NCBI RefSeq assembly: GCF_004000785.1
Contig: NZ_BILX01000041.1
Coordinates: forward strand, 1-56,130
Direction of reading: 5' to 3'
Source of the DNA: Paenibacillus ehimensis NBRC 15659
GTDB lineage: Bacteria; Bacillota; Bacilli; Paenibacillales; NBRC-103111
DNA length: 56,130 nucleotides
Shown: piece by piece, positions 16,046-24,470 of the stretch
Position numbering within the stretch: position 1 is the first letter of the stretch
How the letters are laid out: the number at the start of each line of letters is the position of its first letter
The notes under the pieces: model-generated
What the model was told of the DNA's origin: nothing
The model's database searches: none
What the model saw: only the letters and a program-made list of their open reading frames with translations
Made by a program: the position numbers and the translations under genes

Positions 16046-18426
16046 GCAGCAGCGGCGGGAGAGTCCATGTATTTGGCATCCGCCATTTGTCGCCTGCGGG
16101 CGCCTTTCATCTGCGGGCCTTTCTGGACGAAATCCGGCCGCAGGTCGTGCTGGTGGAAGGGCCTTCGGATGCGGGGGACTTGATCGGGCAGATCGCTTCC
16201 CGCGGCGTCGTGCCGCCGATCGCGATCCTTGCTTATACCGATCAGCTTCCGGTCCGTACGCTGGTATTCCCTTTGGCTTCGTATTCACCCGAGTATCAGG
16301 CGTTTCTATGGGCGGCGGAAAACGGGGCCCGCGCCGAGTTCATCGATCTTCCTTCCGATGCGGCGGTGACGCTGCACGCGGCAAGACGCGCCGGCGCGGA
16401 TCCGGAGGAAACGGACCGGGAGGATGAGCAAGCGGTTCATTTTGATGGCGAGGGCGGTCAAACGGGCCGACAGGATGCGCTGGCGGAACGCAGAGCCTTT
16501 TACCGGCGGCAGAACGAGCTGTACGGGCGGGTTGCCGAGCTGGCCGGGGAACCGGATTACGACAGCTACTGGGAGCGGCATTTCGAGCATAGTCCGAGCA
16601 AGGAAGCGTACCGCCACGCCATCGAACGGTTCTCCGCCGAAATGCGCCAGCTGCTGAAGCAGGAAGAGCGGGCGCATGACCCGCGGGAAGCGTCCTACAA
16701 CGCAGTGCGCGAAGCTTACATGCGGCGGCAGATTCAGCAGGTGCTGGATGCGACCGGACCGTCGGACCGCATCGTGGTCGTGACCGGGGCGCATCACGTC
16801 TCGGCGATGGACTTGGCGCTGCCAGCGATGTCGGACGACGAGCTTCGCAAGCTGCCCCGCTCATCCACCAAGCTGACGCTGATGCCTTATTCGTACTACA
16901 AGCTATCCGTCCAATCCGGCTACGGCGCGGGCAATCAGGCCCCGGCTTATTTCGAGCGGCTGTGGGAGTGCTTGAACCGGCAGGATGCATCGAGGCTGCC
17001 GTCGCTGTACTTGTCGCAAGTGGCCTCGTCCTTGAGGGAGAGCGGAACGCACCGTTCCACCGCATCGGTCATCGAAGGGGTACGGCTGGCCGAATCGCTG
17101 GCCTCGCTGCGCGGCGGGAGCATGCCGACTTGGAGGGATTTGCGGGACGCGGCCGTCGTCTGTCTCGGGTTCGGGGACTTGGCTTCGGTGGCCGAGGCGC
17201 TGGCCCGCGCGGATATCGGCACGGCGATCGGCGTGCTGCCCGAAGGGGTCAGCCAGACGCCGATTCAAGACGATCTGAACCGGCACCTGAAACGTCTGAA
17301 GCTGGAGAAGTATAAATCCGCCGTCGCTGCCGACTTGGAGCTCGATTTGCGGGAAAACCGGCGGGTCAAAAGCGAAGAAGCGGCGTTTCTCGATCTGCAC
17401 CGGTCCGTCTTTCTGCATCGGCTTGCGCTGCTCGGTATCGATTTTGCACGGAAGCAGCAGGTTCGGCAGGACGCGGCAACTTGGGCGGAGCACTGGGTGC
17501 TCCAGTGGACCCCCGAGGCGGAGATTCAAGCGGTGGAATCGACGCTCAAAGGGGAAACGGTGGAGCTTGCGGCAGCGTTTGTGCTGCATGAGCGGCTCGA
17601 AGGGTGCGCGGATCTGTCGGAAGCTTCCCGGATCATCCGCTTGGCCTGCCAATGCGGACTTCCCGAGGCGATGGAAGAAGCAAGGCTGACGCTGCAGCGG
17701 CTGGCCGTCGATGCCGGAGACTTCGCGCAGATCGCCGCCGCGGCCAACGAATTGTCGGTATTGATCCGCTACGGGGACATTCGCAAGGTGGATACCTCGT
17801 CGTTCGTGCCGCTGCTGCAGCAGCTGTTTTTGCGAGGGACGCTGCTCCTCGTGGACGCGGCCGTGTGCAGCGACGAGGCGGCAGGCGCCATGGTCACCGG
17901 CATGAACGAGATGCACCGCATCTCGCAGGAGCACCTGGACGAGGTGGACGACGAGCGGTGGCTTGCCGAGCTGTGGGCGCTCGCTTCCCGGGACGACCGG
18001 AATGCGAAGCTGTCCGGATTTGCTTTTGCGATACTGCTGGAGCGGAATTTGATCTCTCACGACCAATGCTCGCAGGAGGTATCGCGGCGGCTGTCGCCGG
18101 GAATTCCGGCGGAGCTGGGCGCGGGCTGGTTCGAAGGCGTATCGATGCGCAACCGGTATGCGCTGCTCTCGCGCTCGGGGCTGTGGCAGCAGCTTGACGA
18201 GTATATCGCATCGCTGGAGGACGAAGCGTTCCTGCGTTCGCTGGTCTTTTTGCGCAGGGCGTTCGGCTCGTTCGAGCCCAGGGAGAAAGCGTCGATTGCC
18301 GAGACGCTGGGCGTGCTGTGGGGACTCGACGGGCAGGGGGCCGCAGAGCAGCTGCAAGAGCCGCTAAGCGAAGACGAAAGAGGGAAGCTGGATGAACTTA
18401 ACGATTTTGATTTCGGAGATTTGTAG
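16042..18426 (+). CDS. DUF5682 family protein (TraB/TIKI-like N-terminal motifs)
   Basis: A protein of about 794 residues from TTG 16042, which overlaps the MoxR stop as TTGA with GGGAGATG upstream; the frame is also open back to ATG 16003. The N-terminus has VHVFGIRHLSPAG, then PQVVLVEGP about 20 residues later, and further on IVVVTGAHHVSAMD (about 261 residues after the ATG). This spacing of a G-x-x-H motif, an acidic VEGP strand and a GAHHV strand resembles TraB/PrgY/TIKI-type metallo-hydrolases; that is my inference. The long C-terminal half is helical (repeat-like) and unrecognised. The VWA gene follows after three bases. It is a candidate effector or substrate of the MoxR-VWA pair. Confidence 0.8.
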   Translation: MSSSGGRVHVFGIRHLSPAGAFHLRAFLDEIRPQVVLVEGPSDAGDLIGQIASRGVVPPIAILAYTDQLPVRTLVFPLASYSPEYQAFLWAAENGARAEFIDLPSDAAVTLHAARRAGADPEETDREDEQAVHFDGEGGQTGRQDALAERRAFYRRQNELYGRVAELAGEPDYDSYWERHFEHSPSKEAYRHAIERFSAEMRQLLKQEERAHDPREASYNAVREAYMRRQIQQVLDATGPSDRIVVVTGAHHVSAMDLALPAMSDDELRKLPRSSTKLTLMPYSYYKLSVQSGYGAGNQAPAYFERLWECLNRQDASRLPSLYLSQVASSLRESGTHRSTASVIEGVRLAESLASLRGGSMPTWRDLRDAAVVCLGFGDLASVAEALARADIGTAIGVLPEGVSQTPIQDDLNRHLKRLKLEKYKSAVAADLELDLRENRRVKSEEAAFLDLHRSVFLHRLALLGIDFARKQQVRQDAATWAEHWVLQWTPEAEIQAVESTLKGETVELAAAFVLHERLEGCADLSEASRIIRLACQCGLPEAMEEARLTLQRLAVDAGDFAQIAAAANELSVLIRYGDIRKVDTSSFVPLLQQLFLRGTLLLVDAAVCSDEAAGAMVTGMNEMHRISQEHLDEVDDERWLAELWALASRDDRNAKLSGFAFAILLERNLISHDQCSQEVSRRLSPGIPAELGAGWFEGVSMRNRYALLSRSGLWQQLDEYIASLEDEAFLRSLVFLRRAFGSFEPREKASIAETLGVLWGLDGQGAAEQLQEPLSEDERGKLDELNDFDFGDL

Positions 18427-18429
18427 ACG

Positions 18430-19635
18430 ATGACGGATCAAAATAAAGCGTTGCAACGATGGAGACTGATTCTGGGAGAGGCGTCCGAAGAAAAGCTCGC
18501 AGCGTACTCGCAAGGAGACGGCCTGCTGGACGAGGAGACAAAAATTTTGGACGAAGCGCTGGCGGCCATCTACGACGGTACGGGAGGCACAGGGCTGGAA
18601 GCCGATGCCTCCACGGGGGCGCGTTCTGCGGGGCGGGGTCCCTCTTCGCCCAAGGTGGCGAAATGGCTCGCGGATATCCGTACCTTTTTCCCTTCGGACA
18701 TCGTCTCGGTTATTCAAGCCGATGCCATCGAGCGCAAAGGGCTGACGCAGCTGCTGTTCGAACCGGAAACGCTGGCGCAGGTGAAGCCGGATATCCGCAT
18801 GGTCGCGACGCTCATGGCGCTGCGCGGCAAAATTCCCGAGAAGACGAAGGATACGGCCCGCCAGCTCGTGAAAGCCGTGGTGGAGGAAATCGCCAAGAAG
18901 CTTGAGCACGATATTCGCCAGGCCGTCACCGGGGCTTTAAACCGCAGGAAGCATTCGCCGCTTCCGTCCTTATCCGGGATGGATTGGAAAAAGACCATCC
19001 GCGCGAATCTGAAGCACTACGATACGGAAACGAAGCGGCTCATCCCGGAACGGTTCTATTTCTTCGACCGTGCGCGCCGAAGCAAAGAATGGACGGTCAT
19101 TTTGGATATCGACCAGAGTGGATCGATGGCCGATTCCGTTATCTACGCCTCCGTGGTCGGCTCGATCTTCGCCAGCTTGCCCGCGCTCGACACCCGTGTC
19201 GTCGTGTTCGATACGGAGGTCGTCGATTTGACGGAGCAGTGCGCGGACGATCCCGTCGATATGCTGTTCGGGATTCAGCTCGGAGGCGGGACGGACATTA
19301 ACAAGTCGGTCGCCTACTGCGAGCAGTTTATCACCGAACCAAAGAAGACGCTGTTTATCTTGATCTCCGACTTGTATGAGGGCGGGAACCGGTCTGCGTT
19401 GATCCGCCGGATGGGGGAAATGCGGCAGGCGGGCGTGCAGGCGCTTTGCTTGCTGGCCCTATCGGACAGCGGCGTTCCGTCGTACGACGAGCAAGTCGCC
19501 AAATCGCTTGCGCAGCTCGGCATCCCCTGCTTCGGCTGCACGCCGGACATGCTTCCCGAGCTGATCGAAGGCGCGCTGCAGGGACGGAATTTACAGGAGC
19601 TCGCCGCGAGGGCGGGGAAGGAAGCGAAGAAGTGA
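18430..19635 (+). CDS. VWA-domain protein, partner of the MoxR ATPase
   Basis: A 401-residue protein with a helical N-terminal half and a von Willebrand factor A domain from about residue 220. The metal-binding MIDAS site is intact: DIDQSGS (Asp228, Ser230, Ser232), Thr288 in GGGTDI, and Asp314 in LISDLYEGG. VWA proteins of this class couple a MoxR ATPase to its client by divalent-metal-dependent binding. Only three bases separate it from the DUF5682 gene, so the two are surely co-transcribed. A strong terminator follows, marking it as the last gene of the operon. Confidence 0.9.
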   Translation: MTDQNKALQRWRLILGEASEEKLAAYSQGDGLLDEETKILDEALAAIYDGTGGTGLEADASTGARSAGRGPSSPKVAKWLADIRTFFPSDIVSVIQADAIERKGLTQLLFEPETLAQVKPDIRMVATLMALRGKIPEKTKDTARQLVKAVVEEIAKKLEHDIRQAVTGALNRRKHSPLPSLSGMDWKKTIRANLKHYDTETKRLIPERFYFFDRARRSKEWTVILDIDQSGSMADSVIYASVVGSIFASLPALDTRVVVFDTEVVDLTEQCADDPVDMLFGIQLGGGTDINKSVAYCEQFITEPKKTLFILISDLYEGGNRSALIRRMGEMRQAGVQALCLLALSDSGVPSYDEQVAKSLAQLGIPCFGCTPDMLPELIEGALQGRNLQELAARAGKEAKK

Positions 19636-19647
19636 ATGGCTGCATTC

Positions 19648-19688
19648 AAGCGGTCGAGCAGAGAGAAACTCTGCCCGGCCGCTTTTTT
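19648..19688 (+). terminator. Terminator of the SWIM-MoxR-VWA operon
   Basis: AAGCGGTCG plus AGCAGAG pairs with CTCTGC and CCGGCCGCTT around an AGAAA loop, then TTTTTT. It begins 12 bases after the VWA stop and separates this operon from the dnaE-like promoter. Confidence 0.85.
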
Positions 19689-19731
19689 ATTGAAAAGGTG
19701 GTTTCTATACGGAACCGGAAATAACCTCCAA

Positions 19732-19760
19732 TGGACAACGATTGATCCTCCCGATATGAT
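19732..19760 (+). promoter_or_regulatory. SigA-type promoter of the dnaE-like operon
   Basis: TGGACA (19732-19737), a 17-base spacer, then TATGAT (19755-19760). Each hexamer is one base from consensus. The predicted start falls near 19766, inside the LexA-like box. Confidence 0.75.
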
Positions 19761-19761
19761 A

Positions 19762-19775
19762 GAAACAAACGTTCC
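19762..19775 (+). promoter_or_regulatory. LexA/DinR-type SOS box
   Basis: GAAACAAACGTTCC matches the Bacillus DinR/LexA consensus CGAACRNRYGTTYC at 12 of 14 positions; only the first two bases differ. It overlaps the predicted transcription start, where a bound repressor would block the promoter, and lies 19 bases before the dnaE-like ATG. Confidence 0.7.
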
Positions 19776-19794
19776 CGTTCGGAGGAGTGCTGTC

Positions 19795-22700
19795 ATGAAC
19801 AAGTTGGGGACAGGCTTTGTACATCTGCACGTGCATACGGAATATAGTTTGAAGGAAGCGGCATGCCGCTTGGAAGAATTGCTGCAAACCGCCGAATCAT
19901 GGGGCATGGAGGCGCTGGCGATAACCGATAAGGGCGTCGTCAACGGGATGATTCCCTTCCGCAAGCTGGCAGGGAAATACGGCATCCAGCCGATTATCGG
20001 GTGCGAGATGGAGGTCGGCGATGCGGGAGACACGCTCATTTTATTGGCCGCTACCTCTCGGGGCTGCGAGCAGATCGTCGAGCTGTTGAACGGCGCTTCG
20101 TTCCTTCCCCCTGCCTCCCAAGGGGATATCATCGCGCTGAGCGGCGGCAGAACTGGAAGCATTCATCGTCTGATCGCAAGCGGGCGGCTGGATCTGGCCG
20201 AACGGCAAGCGCTTCAATATGTCAAATGGTTCGGGAAGGCGCATTTTTTTCTCGAGGTGCAGCACCACGGATTCGAAGATGACGATGTATGGCTCGAACG
20301 AACCGTTCAACTTTCCCGCGAATTAAAGCTTCCGCTAGTGGCTACCCACGATGTGCATTACCTCGCTCCCGAAGACGCCCCTTTGCTTCATAGGATCCGG
20401 CATGGAACGCAGCAGCCCAAGACGGTTTCGCCGCCCAAGACCGGGCCGTTTTATCTCCCCTCTCCCATAGAAATGAAGACGAAATTCCGCCATCTCCCGG
20501 ACGCTTTGGCCAATACGGTCCGAATCGCGCAGCGATGCCGGTTTCAAATGGAACCGGAAGCGTACAGGCTTCCGCGCTTCCCCGTTTCGCAGATGCGGAG
20601 CGCAGCCGCCCCTTCGGGTAATCGATCCGAAACAGCCAAAGCAGACTCCGCCAATCCGCCGCGCAGCGCGGATGACGCATTGCGCGATTTATGCCTGGAA
20701 GGGATGCGGGATCGATTCGGTTCGTTCGATTCCGCTCTCGGCGGCTCGGCACCGGAGAATGCGACAGCTCGAATGAACCGGGAGCTTGAGGTCATTACGA
20801 AACGAGGGCTTTCCGACTACTTCCTGATCGTATGGGATATCGTGCGGTATGCGCGAAACCGGAGCATTCCCGTCGGACCCGGAAGGGGTTCGGCCGCCGG
20901 AAGCCTTGTGGCCTATCTGCTCGGCATAACCGAGGTGAATCCGCTGCTGCACGGCCTATCCTTTGAACGTTTTTTGAGCCCGGACCGCGCCGATTTACCG
21001 GATATCGATATCGACGTTTGTCAAAGAAGACGCCATGAGCTGCTGCAGTACGTCAAAGTCAAGTACGGAGCGGACCGGATCGCGCATATCGGTGTGCTGA
21101 ACACGTACGGGACGCGAGGGGCAGTCCGGAAAGCCGGGACTTATTTGGGCCTGCCGAAAAAACAAGTCGATGTACTGACCAAGCTGCTCCCCTCTTTTTC
21201 CGGAAAAGGCGGCATCCGCCACTGCCTGGAGACTTTGCCGGAGCTGCAAAAGCTGCCGATCGATAAAGAGCCGTTCAAGTCGCTGTTCCAGCTCGCCGAA
21301 CGGCTGGAAGGGCTGCCTCATCAGCACTCCGCTCACCCTTCGGGGATCATACTCGGGGATGAGCATTTGGCCCGGACGATTCCTCTGCAGCCAAGGCCGA
21401 ACGGGGAAACGATGACGCCCTTTACCAAGGAAGACATCAAATCGATAGGCTTATTGAAAATCGATCTTCTCGGCTTGCGCAATCTGACGATCATTCACGA
21501 TACGCTTGCCTCGATTCGCGAACGGACAGGCAAGCAGCTTGCGGTGAGCGCGATTCCTCCGGACGATCCGGAAACGTTCCGCACCATCGGCGGCGGGAAT
21601 ACGCTGGGCTGCTTTCAACTGGAAAGCATGGGCATCCGCCAACTGCTGCGCAGAATGCGGCCGCAGAGCATCAGCCATTTAGCGGACTTGCTTGCGCTGT
21701 ATCGGCCTGGGGCATGGAACGAGGGAATCGTGGAAACGTATTTGCGCCGGCACCGGGGCGAAGAGACCTTCCAGGTTGTACGGCCGGAAATGGAGCCGGT
21801 TCTTTCGCCGACTTACGGCCTGATCCTGTATCAGGAGCAGGTGATGGCGATAGCACAAGCGGTGACAGGGTGCTCTCTGGGCGAAGCCGACTCGCTCCGG
21901 CGCGCGCTTTCCGCCAAATCCGTCGAAGCGCTGTCCACTCACCAACGGCGGTTTCTGGAGGGAGCGGCCAAGCGGGGCGTGACGGAGAAGGAGGCGCTGG
22001 CCGTATTCGATTTTTTGGCCCGGTTTGCCGGGTACAGCTTTAATAAAGCCCATAGCGTTTCCTACGCCTATCTCGCCTACTGGACCGTTTACTTAAAGTC
22101 GCATTTCCCGAAAGAGTATATGGCCTCCTTATTAAGCGCGGAGGGAGGGTACTACGACAAAAAAGTATACGTTAGGGAGATCTTGAACATGGGGCTTTCC
22201 CTGCTGGGCCCGGATGTTAACCGGAGCGGGTTCGGTTATCAGGCTGAAGACGAAGGGATACGCGCAGGTATGGATGCGATCCAAGGCTCCGGACCGGAAT
22301 CGGTGATCGCTTTGCTGCGCTCCCGCTGCGGCGACGGCGAATTCCGGTCTTTTCACGAATGGGTTGAACGGATGAAAGCAGGCCGGGTTAAAAAGCCGGT
22401 GCTCGAAGCCTGGGTCGCTTCGGGCGCCTGCGATCGGATGGGCTGCCGGCGGGAGATGATGGCCTACTTGAACGGCTTGCCGACCGCAGTCGGTGATGAT
22501 CCGCTATCCGCAGCAGCGATACCCGATTTTACCGAACCGGAAAAACGAAAGCTGGAAAAGGCGCTGCTCGGATTTTCGCTGGAGCCGTGTTCTTCCGGCA
22601 AATGGAAACAGTTTGCGCAGCGTTACAACATCGTGCCGATCCAAGCGTTACTTGATGCCGCCGATTATACCCGTGTCCGCCTATGCGGAACAATCATTCA

Positions 22701-22914
22701 AAGCAGACGGTATCCGACCCATGACGGACAATACGTGCTTACGCTCGTCGTACAGGATCATACCGATATGATCGAAGTCGTAGTGTATCCCAAAACATAC
22801 AAATCTTTCTTATACGAATTGAATCCCCGGGGCATATTACTGGAAGGCATCGTTCGGCTGCAGAACGAGCGCGTGCACGTCGTTGCGGATAAAATCAAAG
22901 CGCTTGGAGGATGA
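19795..22914 (+). CDS. DnaE-like DNA polymerase III alpha subunit, probably SOS-inducible
   Basis: From ATG 19795 (CGGAGGAG upstream) the protein has 1039 residues, near the DnaE2 length. Domains: PHP (HLHVHTEYS, residues 10-18), palm, thumb, fingers, and an OB fold near the C-terminus (VRLCGTIIQSRRYPTHDGQY). The catalytic aspartates are present: PDIDIDV (about 403-407) and KIDLLGLRNLT (about 557). In the PHP domain the usual TDH reads TDK (44-46), so one metal ligand is lost, as in other PHP domains without nuclease activity. The frame is open 53 codons upstream, but that part covers the promoter. It overlaps the DUF72 gene by ATGA. The LexA-like box suggests a damage-induced, probably error-prone polymerase; the replicative DnaE is the alternative. 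Confidence 0.85.
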   Translation: MNKLGTGFVHLHVHTEYSLKEAACRLEELLQTAESWGMEALAITDKGVVNGMIPFRKLAGKYGIQPIIGCEMEVGDAGDTLILLAATSRGCEQIVELLNGASFLPPASQGDIIALSGGRTGSIHRLIASGRLDLAERQALQYVKWFGKAHFFLEVQHHGFEDDDVWLERTVQLSRELKLPLVATHDVHYLAPEDAPLLHRIRHGTQQPKTVSPPKTGPFYLPSPIEMKTKFRHLPDALANTVRIAQRCRFQMEPEAYRLPRFPVSQMRSAAAPSGNRSETAKADSANPPRSADDALRDLCLEGMRDRFGSFDSALGGSAPENATARMNRELEVITKRGLSDYFLIVWDIVRYARNRSIPVGPGRGSAAGSLVAYLLGITEVNPLLHGLSFERFLSPDRADLPDIDIDVCQRRRHELLQYVKVKYGADRIAHIGVLNTYGTRGAVRKAGTYLGLPKKQVDVLTKLLPSFSGKGGIRHCLETLPELQKLPIDKEPFKSLFQLAERLEGLPHQHSAHPSGIILGDEHLARTIPLQPRPNGETMTPFTKEDIKSIGLLKIDLLGLRNLTIIHDTLASIRERTGKQLAVSAIPPDDPETFRTIGGGNTLGCFQLESMGIRQLLRRMRPQSISHLADLLALYRPGAWNEGIVETYLRRHRGEETFQVVRPEMEPVLSPTYGLILYQEQVMAIAQAVTGCSLGEADSLRRALSAKSVEALSTHQRRFLEGAAKRGVTEKEALAVFDFLARFAGYSFNKAHSVSYAYLAYWTVYLKSHFPKEYMASLLSAEGGYYDKKVYVREILNMGLSLLGPDVNRSGFGYQAEDEGIRAGMDAIQGSGPESVIALLRSRCGDGEFRSFHEWVERMKAGRVKKPVLEAWVASGACDRMGCRREMMAYLNGLPTAVGDDPLSAAAIPDFTEPEKRKLEKALLGFSLEPCSSGKWKQFAQRYNIVPIQALLDAADYTRVRLCGTIIQSRRYPTHDGQYVLTLVVQDHTDMIEVVVYPKTYKSFLYELNPRGILLEGIVRLQNERVHVVADKIKALGG

Positions 22915-23702
22915 CTATGCTCTTGATCGGAACGGCCGGCTACAGCTATGAGGATTGGCGAGGGGTCTTTTATCCGGAGGATTTGGACAAAAAAGAAATG
23001 CTGTCCTTCTACGCCCGGGAATTTGCGTTTACCGAGGTAAACTCGTCGTTTTACGCGATGCCCAACCGGTTTATGCTGTATCATATGCGGGAAAAAACGC
23101 CGGAGGGCTTTCAGTTTGTCATCAAAGCCTACCGGGGGATGACGCACAAAAGGGAAGATAACGAGCAGCACTTCCGCGATTTTAAGGAATCGTTGAAGCC
23201 GTTAATCGAAGCGGGCAAACTGGGATGCGTGCTGGCCCAGTTTCCAACCAGCTTCCGGAACCGGGATGAAAACCGGGATTATTTGAAGGAATTCAAGGAA
23301 CAAATGGGCGACATTCCGGTCGTTGTGGAATTTCGTCACGAAGAATGGATCGACGAACGGATATTCGACCTGCTGGAAGAAGAGCAATTGGGTTACGTCT
23401 GCGTGGACGAGCCGCAGTTTAAGACGCTCGTTCCGCCGATCATCCGGGCGACGGGCCCGATCGGGTATGTCCGGTTTCACGGCCGGAATTATAAGAAATG
23501 GTGGCATCACAAAGAGGCGTACGAACGGTATGATTATTTGTACAGCGAGAACGAATTGGAGAATTGGGTTCCGAATATTCGCAAGCTTGCCGAAAAAACG
23601 GAAAAGACGTTCATCAGCATGAACAACCATTACCGGGCGCAGGCGGTCATCAACGGGCGGATGCTGCGGGAGATGCTGGAGCAGGAGGCGGTTCCCACAT
23701 GA
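22911..23702 (+). CDS. DUF72 (YecE-like) protein
   Basis: A 263-residue protein of the DUF72 family, which has a TIM-barrel fold. Family blocks are clear: LLIGTAGYSYEDWRGVFYP at the start, FTEVNSSFYAMPN, GFQFVIKAYRGMTH, PVVVEFRHEEW, and the C-terminal YVRFHGRN and FISMNNHYRAQAV. No activity is firmly established for the family. The start codon overlaps the dnaE stop (ATGA) after GGAGG, and the end overlaps the next gene (ATGA), so it is translated with a polymerase and a uracil-DNA glycosylase. That placement argues for a role in DNA repair here. Confidence 0.85.
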   Translation: MTMLLIGTAGYSYEDWRGVFYPEDLDKKEMLSFYAREFAFTEVNSSFYAMPNRFMLYHMREKTPEGFQFVIKAYRGMTHKREDNEQHFRDFKESLKPLIEAGKLGCVLAQFPTSFRNRDENRDYLKEFKEQMGDIPVVVEFRHEEWIDERIFDLLEEEQLGYVCVDEPQFKTLVPPIIRATGPIGYVRFHGRNYKKWWHHKEAYERYDYLYSENELENWVPNIRKLAEKTEKTFISMNNHYRAQAVINGRMLREMLEQEAVPT

Positions 23703-24298
23703 CGGTTGCGACGACCATCCCTCAGGATTTGCATGCGATCAGCCATCTGGAAGCATTGCAAGCCTTCTGTCAGCGTGTCTTTTTACCGGAACCCGGAGAG
23801 CGGCTTGTGTTCGGCGAAGGACCGGAGCATGCCCGCTTGCTGCTCATCGGGGAGGCCCCCGGGGAAAAAGAAGCCGAGACCGGCCGGCCGTTCGTCGGCA
23901 ATTCGGGAAGACTGCTGGATAAATATTTGCAGGAGGCGGACCTTCTCAGGGAGGAGGCTTACGTGACGAACGTCATCAAAGTAAGACCTCCCGGCAATCG
24001 GACGCCGCGGATCTCGGAGGTGAAAGAGGCGATGCCGGTTTTGCTCCGGCAAATTGAACTGATCCGCCCGGCGGTCATCGTTTGTCTGGGAAGCATCGCC
24101 TTGCAGGCCGTTTTGGATCGAAAAGCGAAAATAACGGATATTCGCGGCGTGTGGCAGGAAAAGGACGGGATTCGCATCATGCCCACCTACCATCCGTCCG
24201 CCGTATTTCGCGACGAGAATAAAAGAGAGCTTCTGAAACAGGATCTCTTCTCGGTCGGAGACGCCTTGAAAGAGAAGGAAATCCGGCCGGAAAAATAA
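23699..24298 (+). CDS. Uracil-DNA glycosylase superfamily protein (family 4-like, no Fe-S cysteines)
   Basis: A 199-residue protein with the family 4/5 motifs: GEAPGEKEAETGRPFVGNSG (from residue 51), NVIKVRPPGNRTP (91-103) and PTYHPSAVF (162-170). These enzymes remove uracil from DNA. Family 4 enzymes normally use four cysteines to hold a 4Fe-4S cluster. Here only Cys24 and Cys129 exist; the position in the RPPGNR block is Val (KVRPP rather than KCRPP), and the expected N-terminal C-x-x-C is missing. So it is either cluster-free or altered in function. It is coupled to the DUF72 gene by ATGA. Confidence 0.85.
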   Translation: MTVATTIPQDLHAISHLEALQAFCQRVFLPEPGERLVFGEGPEHARLLLIGEAPGEKEAETGRPFVGNSGRLLDKYLQEADLLREEAYVTNVIKVRPPGNRTPRISEVKEAMPVLLRQIELIRPAVIVCLGSIALQAVLDRKAKITDIRGVWQEKDGIRIMPTYHPSAVFRDENKRELLKQDLFSVGDALKEKEIRPEK

Positions 24299-24303
24299 AG
24301 GAA

Positions 24304-24323
24304 CTCCGATAGGATAGTCGGAG
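24304..24323 (+). terminator. Weak terminator-like hairpin after the udg-like gene
   Basis: CTCCGA (24304-24309) pairs with TCGGAG (24318-24323), six bases after the stop, followed only by CATTTTG. The rest of the 170-base gap to the next gene's end (24324-24470) shows nothing else. Confidence 0.4.
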
Positions 24324-24470
24324 CATTTTGAACGTCTGTCGGCAAATAGCGGAAGCACAAGGGGGCTGCATCCGTGTCGAAAAATTTTCGTTCACTCGGA
24401 TTTCGGCTCGATACTCCCCTTGCGGCTCCGCTAATTTTCACAGACCGGCCAAATGCGCTGGACTAAAAAA

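Noticed and set aside
15062..16288. 408-residue minus-strand frame
   Set aside because: It runs antisense to the MoxR ATPase and DUF5682 genes; the Arg/His-rich composition is typical of a shadow in GC-rich DNA.
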